From the NCBI GenBank assembly GCA_028583415.1, contig CM053265.1:28551815-28615814 (forward strand): 64,000 nucleotides of DNA. Direction: 5' to 3'. Position 1 is the stretch's first letter; every line of letters begins with the position of its first letter. The notes below the pieces were generated by a model. That model was given only the letters and a program-made list of their open reading frames with translations, searched no databases and was not told the DNA's origin. A program made the position numbers and the translations under genes. Positions 22,302 through 33,354 of the stretch are shown here, piece after piece. The stretch comes from Protea cynaroides (Eukaryota; Streptophyta; Magnoliopsida; Proteales; Proteaceae).

Positions 22302-22890
22302 TTGAGACAAAATGTTGGCCTCTGAGTCCTCTTTCTGACCATGTATTCGGATTTTATTTTCATGAGCTATATGATTTTATATTGATTTTATAGTACCACT
22401 GGCCAGAATCTAGAACAGACCTGACCAATGTATTTTCCTGTACTTGGGGAATGTTTTCGACCTGCCTATGGTCTCTTTTAGGATTATCTTCCCTGAGCCA
22501 AAATGTTGGCCTCTGAGTCTTCTTTCTGACCATGTATTTAGATTTTATTTTCATGAGCTATATGATTTTATATTGATTTTATAGTACCACTGGCCAGAAT
22601 CTGGAACAGACCTGACCAGTGTATTTGCCTGTACTTGGGGAATGTTTTTGACCTGCCTATGATCTCTTTTAGGATTAGGTTCCTTGAGACAAAATGTTGG
22701 CTTCTGAGTCCTCTTTCTGACCATGTATTCAGATTTTATTTTCATGAGCTATATGATTTTATATTGATTTTATAGTACCACTGACCAGAGTCTGGAATAG
22801 ATCTGACCAGTGTATTAGCCTGTATTGGGGAATGTTTTCGACCTGCCTATGGTTTCTTTCAGGATTAGATTCCTTGAGACAAAATGTTGG
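22302..22890 (+). repeat. 190-base unit, three tandem copies in the C 3' LTR
   Basis: The marker AAAATGTTGGC recurs near 22309, 22499, 22690 and 22880, giving three full units. The 5' LTR has one. LTRs are identical at insertion, so the difference arose later or during reverse transcription. Confidence 0.85.
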
Positions 22891-23285
22891 CCTCTGAGTC
22901 CTCTTTCCGAGGATATCATTTAAGAATTTTTTGAGTAAGTACAGTGCCCTATGTGCCCATTTTGTTCCAGCCTGACAAAGTTGTCATCTTGCTACGTGTT
23001 CCATTATGTTTTGATTGATTCTCATATGCTTTGGTTGTTTCTCACATGCCATATTTGATGCTATATTTGTTCACATGCTATGTTCGGATGCTCGTATGCA
23101 TACACTACTATAATTGGAATGGTCATACTGCCATAATTGGAATGGTCACACTGCCATAATTGGAATGATCACACTGCCATAATTGGAATAATCACATTGC
23201 CATGATTGGAATGATACACATGTTTATTGCCATATTTGTTTGCTACACTTGCTCACATGCTATATTAAATGCTTATTGTCAAAAT

Positions 23286-23756
23286 TAGGGTAGAAAACCC
23301 TAAAAAATGGAAATAAAATAATAATTATGGTAGAAAACCCTAAAATGGAAAGAAAGTAACATTTAGGGTAGAAAACCCTAAGATGGAAAGAAAATAATAA
23401 TTAGGGTAGAAAACCCTAAAATGGAAAGAAAGTAACATTTAGGGTAGAAAACCCTAAGATGGAAAGAAAATAATAATTAGGGTAGAAAACCCTAAATGGA
23501 AAGAAAGTAACTGTTAGGGTAGAAAACCCTAAAAAATGAAAATAAAATAATAATTGGGGTAGAAAACCCTAAAATGGAAAGAATGTAACAATTAGGGTAG
23601 AAAACCCTAAAAAATGAAAATAAAATAAAAATTACGGTAGAAAACCCTAAAATGGAAAGAATGTAACAATTAGGGTAGAAAATCCTAAAAAATGGAAATA
23701 AAATAATAATTAGGGTAGAAAACCCTAAAATGGAAAGAAAATAACAATTAGGGTAG
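23286..23756. repeat. Telo-box hairpin array in the C 3' LTR
   Basis: It has the same TTAGGGT...ACCCTAA units as 9101-9590, about thirteen copies with small differences. Confidence 0.85.
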
Positions 23757-24234
23757 AAAATAGCATACTAGATCATGCCATGTAGGCTCTTGCCTTATTT
23801 GCAGTACATGCCATATTTGAAAGATTTTAAACAATCTTACTGTATGTGAATTTCTTGTCATAAATGTTTTATGTGCCATATTTAGATAGAATATTCTATT
23901 TTTTGGCAATAACTTATTTTATGCAACACCCTAGTTAAACTGCCATATATGCACACTTCTAGAAGACAATGTAGGTGTGGGGACGTGCATTTAGGCACCC
24001 ACATTCTTGGGAAGGGCATAATGGGAATGATAAAATCTTAATAAAGAAAGAGAATTTCTTTGCCAAACCTTCCATAATTAGAATTCAGAATGAAATGGGT
24101 AATTTAGGACGATTTGCCCCTCGGCAAACCCTAAACCTAGAATAGGTTCTAAACCCTAAACCTAGAATAGGTTCTAAACCCTAAACCTAGAATAAGTTCT
24201 CAATCATTAACCTAGAACAGGTTATCCAGGCCCG

Positions 24235-24735
24235 AACTACGCGGATTCTGATTCCTAGGGCAAACCCTAGGATACGTAGGCTATTTGGGAGAAACCCAAA
24301 TTTGGATCCACATCTTAGTCCACTCGGACTATCCATAGATCCACTAGGATATCTACCTATCCAGCCCAAACTACGCGGATTCTGATTCCTAGGGCAAACC
24401 CTAGGATACGTAGGCTATTTGGGAGAAACCCAAATTTGGATCCACACATTTAGTCCACTCGGACTATCCATAGATCCACTAGGATATCCATTCCCATTTC
24501 AACCCAGAGTCCCGAACTACGTGGATTCTGATTCCTAGGTCAAACCCTAGGATACGTAGGCCATTTGGGAGAATCCCAAATTCGGATCCACACCTTAGTC
24601 CACTTGGACTATCCATAGATCCACTAGGATATCCATCCATATCCACCCATCATGCCCCAACTACGTGGATTATGATTCCTAGGTCAAACCCTAGGATACG
24701 TAGGCCATTTGGGAGAAACCCAAATTCGGATCCAC
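24235..24735 (+). repeat. Three-way-junction repeats in the C 3' LTR
   Basis: There are four units matching 10046-10544. In unit 2 the outer stem is CCAAA/TTTGG where the 5' LTR has CCGAA/TTCGG, so both sides changed and the pair is kept. In unit 1 only one side changed (TTTGG). Unit 4 reads CCCCAACTACG. A diverged fifth unit follows near 25080-25150. Confidence 0.7.
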
Positions 24736-25428
24736 ATTTTAGTCTACTTGGACTATCCATAGATCCACTAGGATATCCCCCATATTTTAACCTAAATAGG
24801 GTTATCCACACATTTAGTCCACTTGGACTATCCATAGATCCACTAGGATATTTATCCAAACCTTAGTCCACTTGGACTATCCATAGATCCACTAGGATAT
24901 TATCCACATTCCAACCCAAATAGGGTTATTCTTAGATCCACTAGGACTATCTATCAGTCCACATGGACTATCCAGATCCTAACCCATAGGATTTCTCAAC
25001 CATTCAAGCATAAATTTCAACTTGAACAAATAAACTTAATCATGCACAAGCATAAATCACAGCCATAAACTTTAATCACACTTGAACTACGATGGTGAAC
25101 CTGATTTTCGGAATAATTCCGTGATACGTAGGCAATTTGATGGATACAGATTTGGTTCAATGATATCAAACCACTTGGTTTGGTTTGGTTTAACAAATAG
25201 AGTCTAGCATAGGAAAGGTATCGGAGACCGATTTCGATCGGGCGGTTTGGGTGCCTCCGTTTCCCATAAATATAACCTGACGCTTACCCAAGCTCTGATG
25301 GACCAGAAATCCAATCTAAGGGTCATGAGTCAATCAAAGTCTTACCTTGGGGTGAGATTTCACATTTCTAAGGTCCTAGACCTAAATCTAGGTGGCGACT
25401 TCTAAAGATTTCCATCTTTGTCCTCACA

Positions 25429-25433
25429 CTTAC
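25429..25433. repeat. Right target-site duplication of element C (CTTAC)
   Basis: An exact repeat of 6388-6392, followed by the rest of element B (GTAGGCTAAAAC). Confidence 0.9.
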
Positions 25434-26254
25434 GTAGGCTAAAACATATCCTACAACCCACATGCAGTAGGAAATTTTAACTGACGATGTCCAATTTGAA
25501 GAAATTCAAGAAAAATCAAAAATGTCGACAAATTAGGGCAAAAAGAGAAATTTTCAAGTTTCTCGATAACCAACCGATGAAACTCAAAAAATTTTGAGGG
25601 TTTTCGTTCCTCGAGACATCAATAACTAAAGCCCCCAATAAAAATTGAATTTTTACGGTTGGAAAAAGTTTAATTTGAAAAATATGAGTTAAACGGTCAG
25701 AAACCTAGAAAAGAAAACATAAAAACAGGTAAAAACGGGAAGACATACCTGTAGGGATGACGTGGACGTTGAAACCCGGAGTTAAACCGACCAAAAATAG
25801 TAGAGTGGCACTATAGCAACTCAGAGAGTAGAGACGAGTTGAAGCAGAGGAAGAATAGTGAGAAATGACCCAGAATCGGATCTTAAAAATCTGATTTTTG
25901 GTCCGAGGGTCGGACAATTCGACTGACACCATCGACCCTCGGATCGACCCTCCCATCGACCCTCAGCTCTCAGGAATCTGACAGAAAATCGAGGGTCGGA
26001 CTGAGGGTCGGATACCCATCGACCCTCGCATCGACCCTCAGCTCTCGGGAAGAACAGGTCATTCACAGGGTCGGATACCAAGGGTCGGACATATCATCGA
26101 CCCTCACCATCGACCCTACATAGAAAAGATAGTATTTTTCACAGAATGAATTGAGGATTTTGAATTTTATATCGGTTAGCGTGCCTACATGAAGTATAAA
26201 TGATTTCTTACTGATTTTGATGATTTTCAGGCACCACCCATCTCAGAAAGAAAT
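25434..26254. promoter_or_regulatory. Region between antisense ORF and gag in element B
   Basis: About 820 bases that, without C, would separate the divergent starts of the antisense ORF and gag. It includes 'TCTCGATAACCAACCGATGA', shared with A at 34780. At 25900-26120 about five AGGGTCG and seven CGACCCT copies form a dense cluster. It may be a bidirectional control region; this is inferred. Confidence 0.5.
25900..26122. promoter_or_regulatory. CGACCCT/AGGGTCG cluster upstream of B gag
   Basis: Around twelve copies on both strands within 220 bases, often as CATCGACCCTC. The motif is the one clustered in the LTRs. Confidence 0.5.
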
Positions 26255-27551
26255 ATGTCTGGACGTAGAGTGACCCGACAGACTCGAAACACAGTCCCAC
26301 CACCACCACCCGTGGAGGAGACTAGTCAAGAGAATAACCATGTACTGGGAAATCCAGAACCGGTAAACCCTACAAACTTGCCATCTCCACCACCAGAGCT
26401 AGCAACAGTGGTGATGAATCTGGCACAGCAGCTGCAGCGAGATGCAACACGCGCAGCTCGGATGCTGGTTGCCATGGGAATAATGTTTCAAGCCACTCAG
26501 GCTGCACCCATGCACACAGGACAAGCCAGTGCAGCACCGGTGGGTAACCACCCAGCTCCTCAGACACCTCAGCAACCGACTGCACAAATTCCAGTGCAGG
26601 CTCCAGAAGCAGCTCAAGGGAATCACCAGTATCCACCCTATATGTTCGGGGCAAACCCCCAGAATTAGCTGGACCACTCCCGACTAGTGGAGAGATTTTT
26701 GAAGATGAAACCCAGAGAATTCAACGGCAAGCCGTCTGATCCATTATGGCCAGCCCACTGGATAGACGAGATGGAGAGAAACTTCCTCATGATGACTATT
26801 ACAGAGGAAGAGAAAGTGCTATGTGCCACCTTCATGCTCAAGGGCGACGCACATCATTGGTGGAAATCCACGAAGACATACTTACTGACCAAGCACGCCC
26901 TACTGACATGGGCTATATATAAAGAAGCATTCTTCGAGAAATATTTTCCACGAAGCTTCGAAGAATTCGATGGAGAAGGAGTTCCCGAGTCTTTATCAGG
27001 GACAGATGTCAGTGGATGCGTACCAACAGCGTTATGAAGAGCTATTTTTCTTCGCACCACTGAGTATGCAAGAAGAAGAAACCAAAACCCGTAGGTTTGT
27101 CACGGGACTAAGAGGAAGCATCAGAGAAAATGTTATGGGCTTAGAGAAGAAAATTTATAATGAAGCTGTCCAGATTGCTCGAGTTATAGAATCGAGCCAG
27201 AAGGAAAGTTATTTTACTCAGAACAAGGGCATCAAAAGGCTAGCCGGAAACTCCTACAACGGAGGCAATAACATACCGTATAAGCCCTTCCGTCCTCAGA
27301 ATTTTACTGCTGCAACCAAGACTACTCCAGCAGCTCAACCTCAGCCAAAGCCAAATTCTGAAGTCCCGAAGTGTTTTAACTGCAACCAACCGGGACATAT
27401 GGCAAGGGAGTGCCCTAAGCCTAAGAAACAATTCCATCAGGGAGGTGTATATGCTGTTATGTCCGAGGATGCGGCCACATCACCCGATGTGGTCACATGT
27501 ATGACTGAAACTCTTAAAGTTATAAATACATTGAATGAGCATGTGGACTAA
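26255..27551 (+). pseudogene. gag: gag of element B (one stop, one frameshift)
   Basis: This is the capsid-nucleocapsid polyprotein that would coat element RNA. It begins MSGRRVTRQTRN, runs through a proline-rich stretch and an Ala/Gln-rich helix, and is broken by a TAG at 26666-26668. The capsid part has FLKMKPREFNGKP, WIDEMERNF, GDAHHWWKS and YFPRSF. A frameshift near 26960 moves it to the frame that carries SLYQGQMSVDAYQQRYEELF and ends with a CCHC zinc knuckle (CFNCNQPGHMAREC). It stops with TAA at 27549. Element A shows the intact residues at both breaks. Confidence 0.85.
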
Positions 27552-27561
27552 GTAAAGATGA

Positions 27562-28530
27562 ATCACAGGTATTGTACCTATAAATGGCGTACCCGCTAGA
27601 GTACTCTTCGATTCCGGAGCTACTCATTCATTTATATCTGTGTCATTTGGAAAGAAGACAAAATTACTCATCAAAACATTAGACTACAAATTACTTGTAC
27701 GGTTACCGATGGGGTTAGAAGTGGAATTAGAAAAAGGTTATGGACCATGTCCAGTTCTCATTGGGGAACAGATTTTAGATGCAACATTGATACGACTTGA
27801 GATGGCAGACTTCGATGTCATCTTAGGAATGGATTGGTTAGCTCAGCATTCTGCAAATCTGTTATGCGCCAAGAAGAAGCTAACATTCAAAGACAAAGAA
27901 GGGGCAGAATTCAGTTTCTCGGGAACCAAACTTTCCCGGAGACGCAAGCTCATACTTTCAGCAGTAAAGGCTAAGAAGTGCCTTGAGAAGGGAGCAGTCG
28001 GGTACCTAGTATCAGTGGTCGACCTAACCAATGAAGCACCATGAATGGAAGACATTGACGTCGTGCGAGATTATCCTGACGTATTTTTGGAGGAACTACC
28101 CGGATTACCACCCGACCGGGCCACAGAGTTTGTAATAGACCTGATACCTGGAGCCACACCTGTATCAAAAGCACCTTATATAATGGCTCCTACAGAACTG
28201 AAGGAACTAAAGGTGCAATTACAAGAACTACTGGACAAAGGTTATATTCGACCCAGTATATCTCCATGGGGGGCACCGGTGTTGTTCATAAAGAAGAAGG
28301 ATGGTAGTGTTCGATTATGTATCGACTATCGAGAGTTGAATAAACTGACAATCAAGAATCGATATCCACTACCTCGGATCGATGACTTGTTCAATCAGTT
28401 ACAAGGAGCAAAAGTATTTTCTAAGATCGATCTTCGATCAGGCTATCATCAGCTGAAGATTAAAGAAGGTGATATTCCAAAGACAGCATTCATGGACATT
28501 ATGAATTTTTGGTTATGTCTTTCGGATTAA
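27562..28530 (+). pseudogene. pol: Protease and N-terminal reverse transcriptase of element B
   Basis: The frame opens at 27562, ten bases after the gag stop and in another frame, with no overlap. The aspartic protease catalytic DSGATHSF is at 27610-27633, followed by VILGMDWLAQHS. A TGA at 28042-28044 stands where element A has CGA; two CpGs in that spot became TpG. Reverse transcriptase then follows: PVSKAPY, FIKKKDGSVRLCIDYRELN, and the first catalytic aspartate in KIDLRSGYHQ. A deletion of ten bases near 28494, relative to A, shifts the frame. Confidence 0.88.
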
Positions 28531-30386
28531 CTAATGCACCGGCAACGTTCATGGAACTTATGAACCGAGTTTTCCACGATATGCTGGATACGTCGGTTAT
28601 AGTATTTATTGATGACATATTGGTATACTCCAAGGACAAGGAAACTCATATCAAGAACCTAAACGCAGCCCTACAGCGGTTAAGGAAAGAGAAGCTATAT
28701 GCCAAATTTTTAAAGTGCGAGTTTTGGCTAAGTGAAGTCGCATTCCTAGGCCATGTAGTATCCGCCGAAGGAATCAAAGTCGACCCCAGCAAAATCGAGG
28801 CTATTGTGAAGTGGGAAGCACCAAAGAGCGTTTCAGAAATTAGAAGTTTTCTGGGTCTAGCTGGTTATTACTGGAGATTCGTAGAAGACTATTCTCGAAT
28901 TGCCGTACCTCTCACCAGTTTGACCAAGAAAGGTGAAAAGTTTGTGTGGACGGATAAATGTGAGAAGAGCTTCCAGACATTGAAGGCCAGATTGATATCC
29001 GCCCCAATTTTGACCATTCCCGTTCCAGGACAGACATTTACTTTATACACTGATGCATCGGGATTGGGAGTAGGATGTGTACTTATGCAAGGAGAGCAAG
29101 TGATTGCTTATGCTTCAAGACAACTAAAGGTACATGAGAAAAATTATCCCACTCATGATTTGGAGTTAGCGGAAGTAGTACATGCTGTCAAAATATGGAG
29201 ACATTACCTATACGGAGAGAAGTTTCAGATTATGTCGGACCATAAAAGTCTTACTTATTTATTTAATCAGAAGGAGTTGAATATGAGACAAAAAAGATGG
29301 CTGGAACTATTGAAAGACTATGATTGTGATATCCACTATCATCCGGGAAAAGTGAACGTAGTAGCGGATGCATTAAGCAGAAAAGCAGTGATTAAATCTC
29401 AAGGAGAAGTTAGCACGAATGCAGCAATGTGTACCAACGGAATAGTATTCAATCACGGCAACGAGCAGTATGTGATAGATACAATGGATGAATCAGCTAA
29501 CCAAGGGTTTATTCATCGGTTTTTAAATATGTTCGCGGCATTGAAGATTATACCAGATATAGTGGATGAAGTGAAGACAGCTATCAAAGCAAATCCTTAT
29601 CTGAGAACAGTACAAGAAGATATTGGGAAAGGTAGGACTAACCCTGAGTTCACCTTGGACGACGAGAAAGTACTGAAATACAAAGGAAGAATATGTGTAC
29701 CTGAAACAGAGAGTATGGACATTAGACACCGACTGATGAAAGAAGCCCATACCACCATCTATTCGAAACATCCTGGAAGTACAAAAATGTATCATGATCT
29801 GAAGAAATTATATTGGTGGAGGGGAATGAAAGCAGATGTAGCTAAGTTCGTGTCTCAATGCCTAAATTGTCAGCAAGTAAAGGCTGAGCGACAGAGACCC
29901 GCAGGACTGTTGCAGCCATTACCGGAACCAGCATGGAAATGGGACTGCATCACTATGGACTTCGTCACGGGACTACCATTGACTCCTCGAGTAGTCGACG
30001 CAGTTTGGGTGATTGTGGACTGTCTGACTAAAACAGCTCGCTTCATACCTATACGACCTCAGTATACACTGGAAAGGTTAGCAAAGCTGTATGTGGATAA
30101 TATTATTCGGTTAGATGGTGTACCAGAAAGTATTGTGTCCGATAGAGATCCCCGATTTACTTCCAAATTTTGGGAAGGATTGCAAAAGGCTATGGGTACA
30201 ACGTTGAAGTTCGATCGCATTCCACCCACGGACGGACGGACAGTCGAGCGTACAATTCAGATTCTAAAAGATATGCTACGAGCATGTGTAATTGATTTTA
30301 AGGGATCATGGGATGAAAAGTTACCATTGATCGAGTTCGCTTACAATAACGGCTTATCGGGCTACTATACGGATGTCACCTTATGA
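28509..30386 (+). pseudogene. pol: Reverse transcriptase, RNase H and integrase of element B (long open part)
   Basis: 625 codons stay open. Residues 1-110 finish reverse transcriptase (FGLTNAPATF, catalytic FIDDILVYS). RNase H follows with YTDASGLGVG, DHKSLTYLF and VADALSR. Integrase has the H-H-C-C zinc module (HTTIYSKH to CLNC), then a core with catalytic Asp in MDFVTGLP, Asp in VSDRDPRF and Glu in VERTIQIL. Two small indels near 30220-30245 scramble the usual HPQTDGQ stretch but restore frame. A third near 30350 ends the frame. Confidence 0.9.
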
Positions 30387-31046
30387 AGCACTGTATGGGA
30401 GGAAGTGTCGAACTCCCTTGTTTTGGAATGAAGCTGGAGAACGTAGCATTGTTGGACCGGAATTTGTTGAAGAGACTTGTCGAGTGGCCGACATCATCAA
30501 GGAAAGAGTAAGAACAGCTCAGAACCATCGAAGCAATATGCGGATACTCGACGAAGAGATCTAGAGTTCGCCGTAGGTGATAAAGTATTTCTGAAGGTAT
30601 CGCCTATGCGAGGATTGAAGAGGTTCGGACAGAAAGGAAAACTAAGTCCAAGATATGTCGGACCATATGAAATTCTAGCTAAGCGTGGAAAAGTGGCTTA
30701 TCAGTTAGCACTACCACCATCTATGTCAAGTGTGCAAGATGTATTTCACATTTCCCTATTGAAGAAGTATGTCAAAGACCCAACGCATGTCTTGACAGTG
30801 GATTTGCCAGAATTGACTGATGAATTAACATTTGAAGTAACACCAACAGAAATCACTAGTCGAAAGGTCCAACGTCTACGCAACCGAGATATCTATTATG
30901 TTAAGGTCACTTGGAAAAGTAGAGACATGGAAGAAATTACATGGGAAGAAGAAAATGCTATGAGAAAGCAATACACTCACTTATTTGATTCAGGAGGTAC
31001 GTACAATTTCGAGGACGAAATTTTTATAAGTTGGGGGGAGTTGTAA
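30373..31046 (+). pseudogene. pol: Integrase C-terminus and chromodomain of element B
   Basis: The first piece (30373-30564) has MSPYEALYGRKCRTPLFW. A frameshift near 30530 moves to the frame ending at 31046. There the GPY/F module (LSPRYVGPYEIL) is followed by DVFHISLLKKY and a chromodomain with EEITWEEENAMRKQY, which in chromoviruses guides integration to heterochromatin. The stop TAA (31044-31046) uses LTR bases three to five, so pol ends inside the LTR. Confidence 0.87.
31008..31041 (+). promoter_or_regulatory. Hairpin and polypurine tract of element B
   Basis: AATTTCGAGGACGAAATT is a perfect 7-base inverted repeat with an AGGA loop, followed after TTTATAAG by TTGGGGGGAGT. The G-rich tract is the plus-strand primer just before the LTR. 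Confidence 0.8.
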
Positions 31047-31559
31047 GACCCGTGTCAATTTAACCCGGTCTTACCACCTTGAACCAGTTTTACCCATCAT
31101 GGTCGAGTCAAATGGACCAAGGGCGTGATGGAGATCGAGATCCCAGGTATCAAATCGATCCAAAAACAGTTAAAATAGGGGAAGGGTCGCATACCCAGCT
31201 AAGCAGGGTCGGACCTCCCAAAACAAAAAGTCAGACCCTTGGTTTTGGAGGGAGGGTCGGACAGCTTAAGACCCTAGGGTCGACGGGATCATCGACCCTC
31301 CCATCGACCTTCGGTTCCTCCCGAATATAGAAATTAGGAAATTTCTATATTTTTCGATTGGGATTCTTTCCAAATCTTAATGGGACTTATTTAGGATGTT
31401 CCTAGTCTATTTAAAGGATGTCCCTAAGCCACTTTCACTCCTTTCACAACCCTAATTGAATTGAGAGAAAGAGAGGAGAAGGAAAAGAGGAAGAAGAGAG
31501 GCAAGGAAGAGAACCTAGCAAAAAGGAGAAGAGTTATAGAGGAAGATTAATCTTCTCAG

Positions 31560-32939
31560 GTATGGATACTAATTCCATGAGTTTCTACAGACCTTAGGAT
31601 AGTTATTGGAGAGAGAGTGATCTCGGAGAAACCCAAACCATCCATTCATGGTTAGGTTTTCATTGAAAACCCTAGGAGAATGCATGAAAGCCATCTAGGT
31701 GGATGATTCATGGTTTCAGACCATGGAATGAATGTTTAATGGAATGTGGGAACAAACCACAGGACCCCAAACACGAAGAATGGATTAAAAAGTGAAAATT
31801 GGACCAGAGTGCACCAAGGGTCGCACCCAGGGTCGATGACCATCCGACCCTAGGTGTTTCTGACCATCGACCCTCAGCATTCGGGAAGCCCAGAAAGAAG
31901 GGAGGGTCGATAGACCCATCGACCCTAGCATCGACCCTAGCATCGACCCTCAGTTGACAGAATGATTTTTAATTCCGAATAAATTCTAATTAAATTTTAT
32001 CGATTTTTTTAGGTCATCTAGCAATATAATAACATTGTAAAGGTGAATTTAAAGCTTGGAAAAGTATCTTATAGCAAGCTAAGGTGAGGAACCTTAATCC
32101 CAAACTAAATTGGTTAATAATAAACTGTTTTCTATTTCTTGAGTCCTATGCTATGTTTGATTCTATGCGAATATGTTTGTAATGTGCATACAACATGCCA
32201 TCCAATATTTCTATTACTTGTTCATGCATATTTACTTTATTGTTTATAACATGATGATGATGATGATAGGAATAGGCATGTGCTTGTATGTGTGTGGTTG
32301 ATGTGCTTGATGCGAGTGAGTATCAGGGGAGGTGTAATGAGAACGTCAATAAACGTTAACCTTTGGCGGGTCTCAACACTTTAGCTCTATCTCTAACTCA
32401 AGTCTTGTGCATTGGCATCGTCGTATCGCCATTACTTTAGCAGAACTATTATGTCGTAGAGTATCAGGGGAGGTGGTCTCGGTCCTTGTAGTCTCTGACT
32501 CTATCGGGGGGCCTTAGCTCTATCTCTATGGGCATTCTGAGGGATGCTGGGGTGAGGCCTTGGATACACTGTTTGGCATTAGGATTGGTTAGTTGCGAGC
32601 CCAGTTTGTAGCCCTCGCCAATAGGGGCTTACGTATTGGTATGGCACTATATAGTAATAAACGTAACCTTTGTTATATAATGTTCATGATTGGGTGCATG
32701 TGAGTTGACGATAAACGTGATCTTCCGGTAACGTCACACACTCGTGTATAGAGGCGGAGTCAATAAACGCGACCTTTGGCTACCTCAACCTTTCTATAGC
32801 ATACTGCAAACTTTGAACCGGACCAAATATATAAATTGACTTTTTGCATGCATATGTATTGTTGCATTGTTTTGGCTACTCACTGAGCCGTGTTGTGTGC
32901 TCACCCCTCGACGTCGTATATTTTTAGTTGATGATGCAG
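31560..32939 (+). other. Putative intron inside the B 3' LTR
   Basis: CTCAG/GTATGG to GATGATGCAG/GT, the same as in the 5' LTR. Confidence 0.4.
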
Positions 32940-33061
32940 GTTATACCGTCGAAGACTACATGAATGCGTCTGCATACGGGAACGTGGCGGCTATGGAAGT
33001 TGAAGCTGAAGTGGATACACACGACTCCTCTTGCGAGTGCAACTCGTGTGTATTTGATTAG
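32940..33061 (+). other. Short LTR ORF, CxCxxC type (B 3' LTR)
   Basis: It reads VEDYMNASAYG and ends CECNSCVFD with a TAG stop. It differs from the 5' LTR copy at a few residues only. Confidence 0.35.
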
Positions 33062-33349
33062 ATATTTTATAGGTTTCTTTAATTGGATTTTATTCAGGCA
33101 TATATTTGATATTTAATATTTATGTCTCAGTTGAATACAGAATAATTTGCTATTAAATTATTAATATCATTTAGTTTCTCAGTTCATTTTATTATAAGAC
33201 TTTCGCTATTGTGTATTTACTCTGATTATGACATGGATGTATGGAGGTTCAGATAACGCGGGGATAGCCTATTTGAGATCCTGGTTGAACCGTTGGTTTA
33301 TTAGCGGTTCATCACACCATTCTGGTTAGACCAAAATTGGGGTGTGACA

Positions 33350-33354
33350 CTGAG
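33350..33354. repeat. Right target-site duplication of element B (CTGAG)
   Basis: An exact repeat of 2382-2386; the interior of element A resumes here. Confidence 0.92.

Larger units (their letters stand above)
6393..25428 (+). mobile_element. Element C: 19-kb LARD-like non-autonomous LTR retrotransposon
   Basis: C has two long LTRs (about 4.85 and 5.2 kb), a primer site, a polypurine tract and 5-base duplications CTTAC, but its 9-kb interior shows no gag, protease, reverse transcriptase or integrase motif in any frame. That is the definition of a LARD. LTR style and primer site (TGGCGACTCCACTGGGGA) point to a Tat/Ogre-like partner; this lineage call is inferred. The interior holds at least six different tandem arrays. 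The element is plus-strand, judged from the TATA box, primer site and polypurine tract. Confidence 0.85.
20226..25428 (+). repeat. 3' LTR of element C
   Basis: It begins TCTAGCACCCC (the 5' copy has TGTAAGCACCCC) and ends TCCTCACA before CTTAC. It is about 350 bases longer than the 5' LTR, largely from two extra 190-base units. All sub-blocks recur: TA tract 21230-21292, polypurine 21300-22185, TATA 21899-21906, telo-box array 23286-23756. Confidence 0.92.
2387..33349 (+). mobile_element. Element B: Tekay/Del chromovirus nested in A, itself split by C
   Basis: It has LTRs of 2307 and 2308 bases and the duplication CTGAG. Its own internal parts are 4694-6392 and 25434-31041, about 7.3 kb together. 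They encode an antisense ORF, then gag, protease, reverse transcriptase, RNase H, integrase and a chromodomain. Without C it is about 11.9 kb. Over the first 170 bases the LTRs differ at about nine positions by eye, so the insertion is fairly young. Gag and pol carry stops and frameshifts, so it cannot act alone. Confidence 0.92.
31042..33349 (+). repeat. 3' LTR of element B
   Basis: 2308 bases, TGTAAGACCC to TGTGACA, then CTGAG. It has TATTTAAA at 31408-31415, a donor-like site after 31559, an acceptor-like site ending at 32939, and CGACCCT clusters at 31180-31310 and 31820-31950. Confidence 0.93.

Noticed and set aside
26370..26677. Minus-strand ORFs opposite B gag
   Set aside because: Shadows of the gag coding strand; not conserved opposite A gag.
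26255..31046. B as an autonomous active element
   Set aside because: Stops at 26666 and 28042 and frameshifts near 26960, 28494, 30350 and 30530 rule it out despite similar LTRs.
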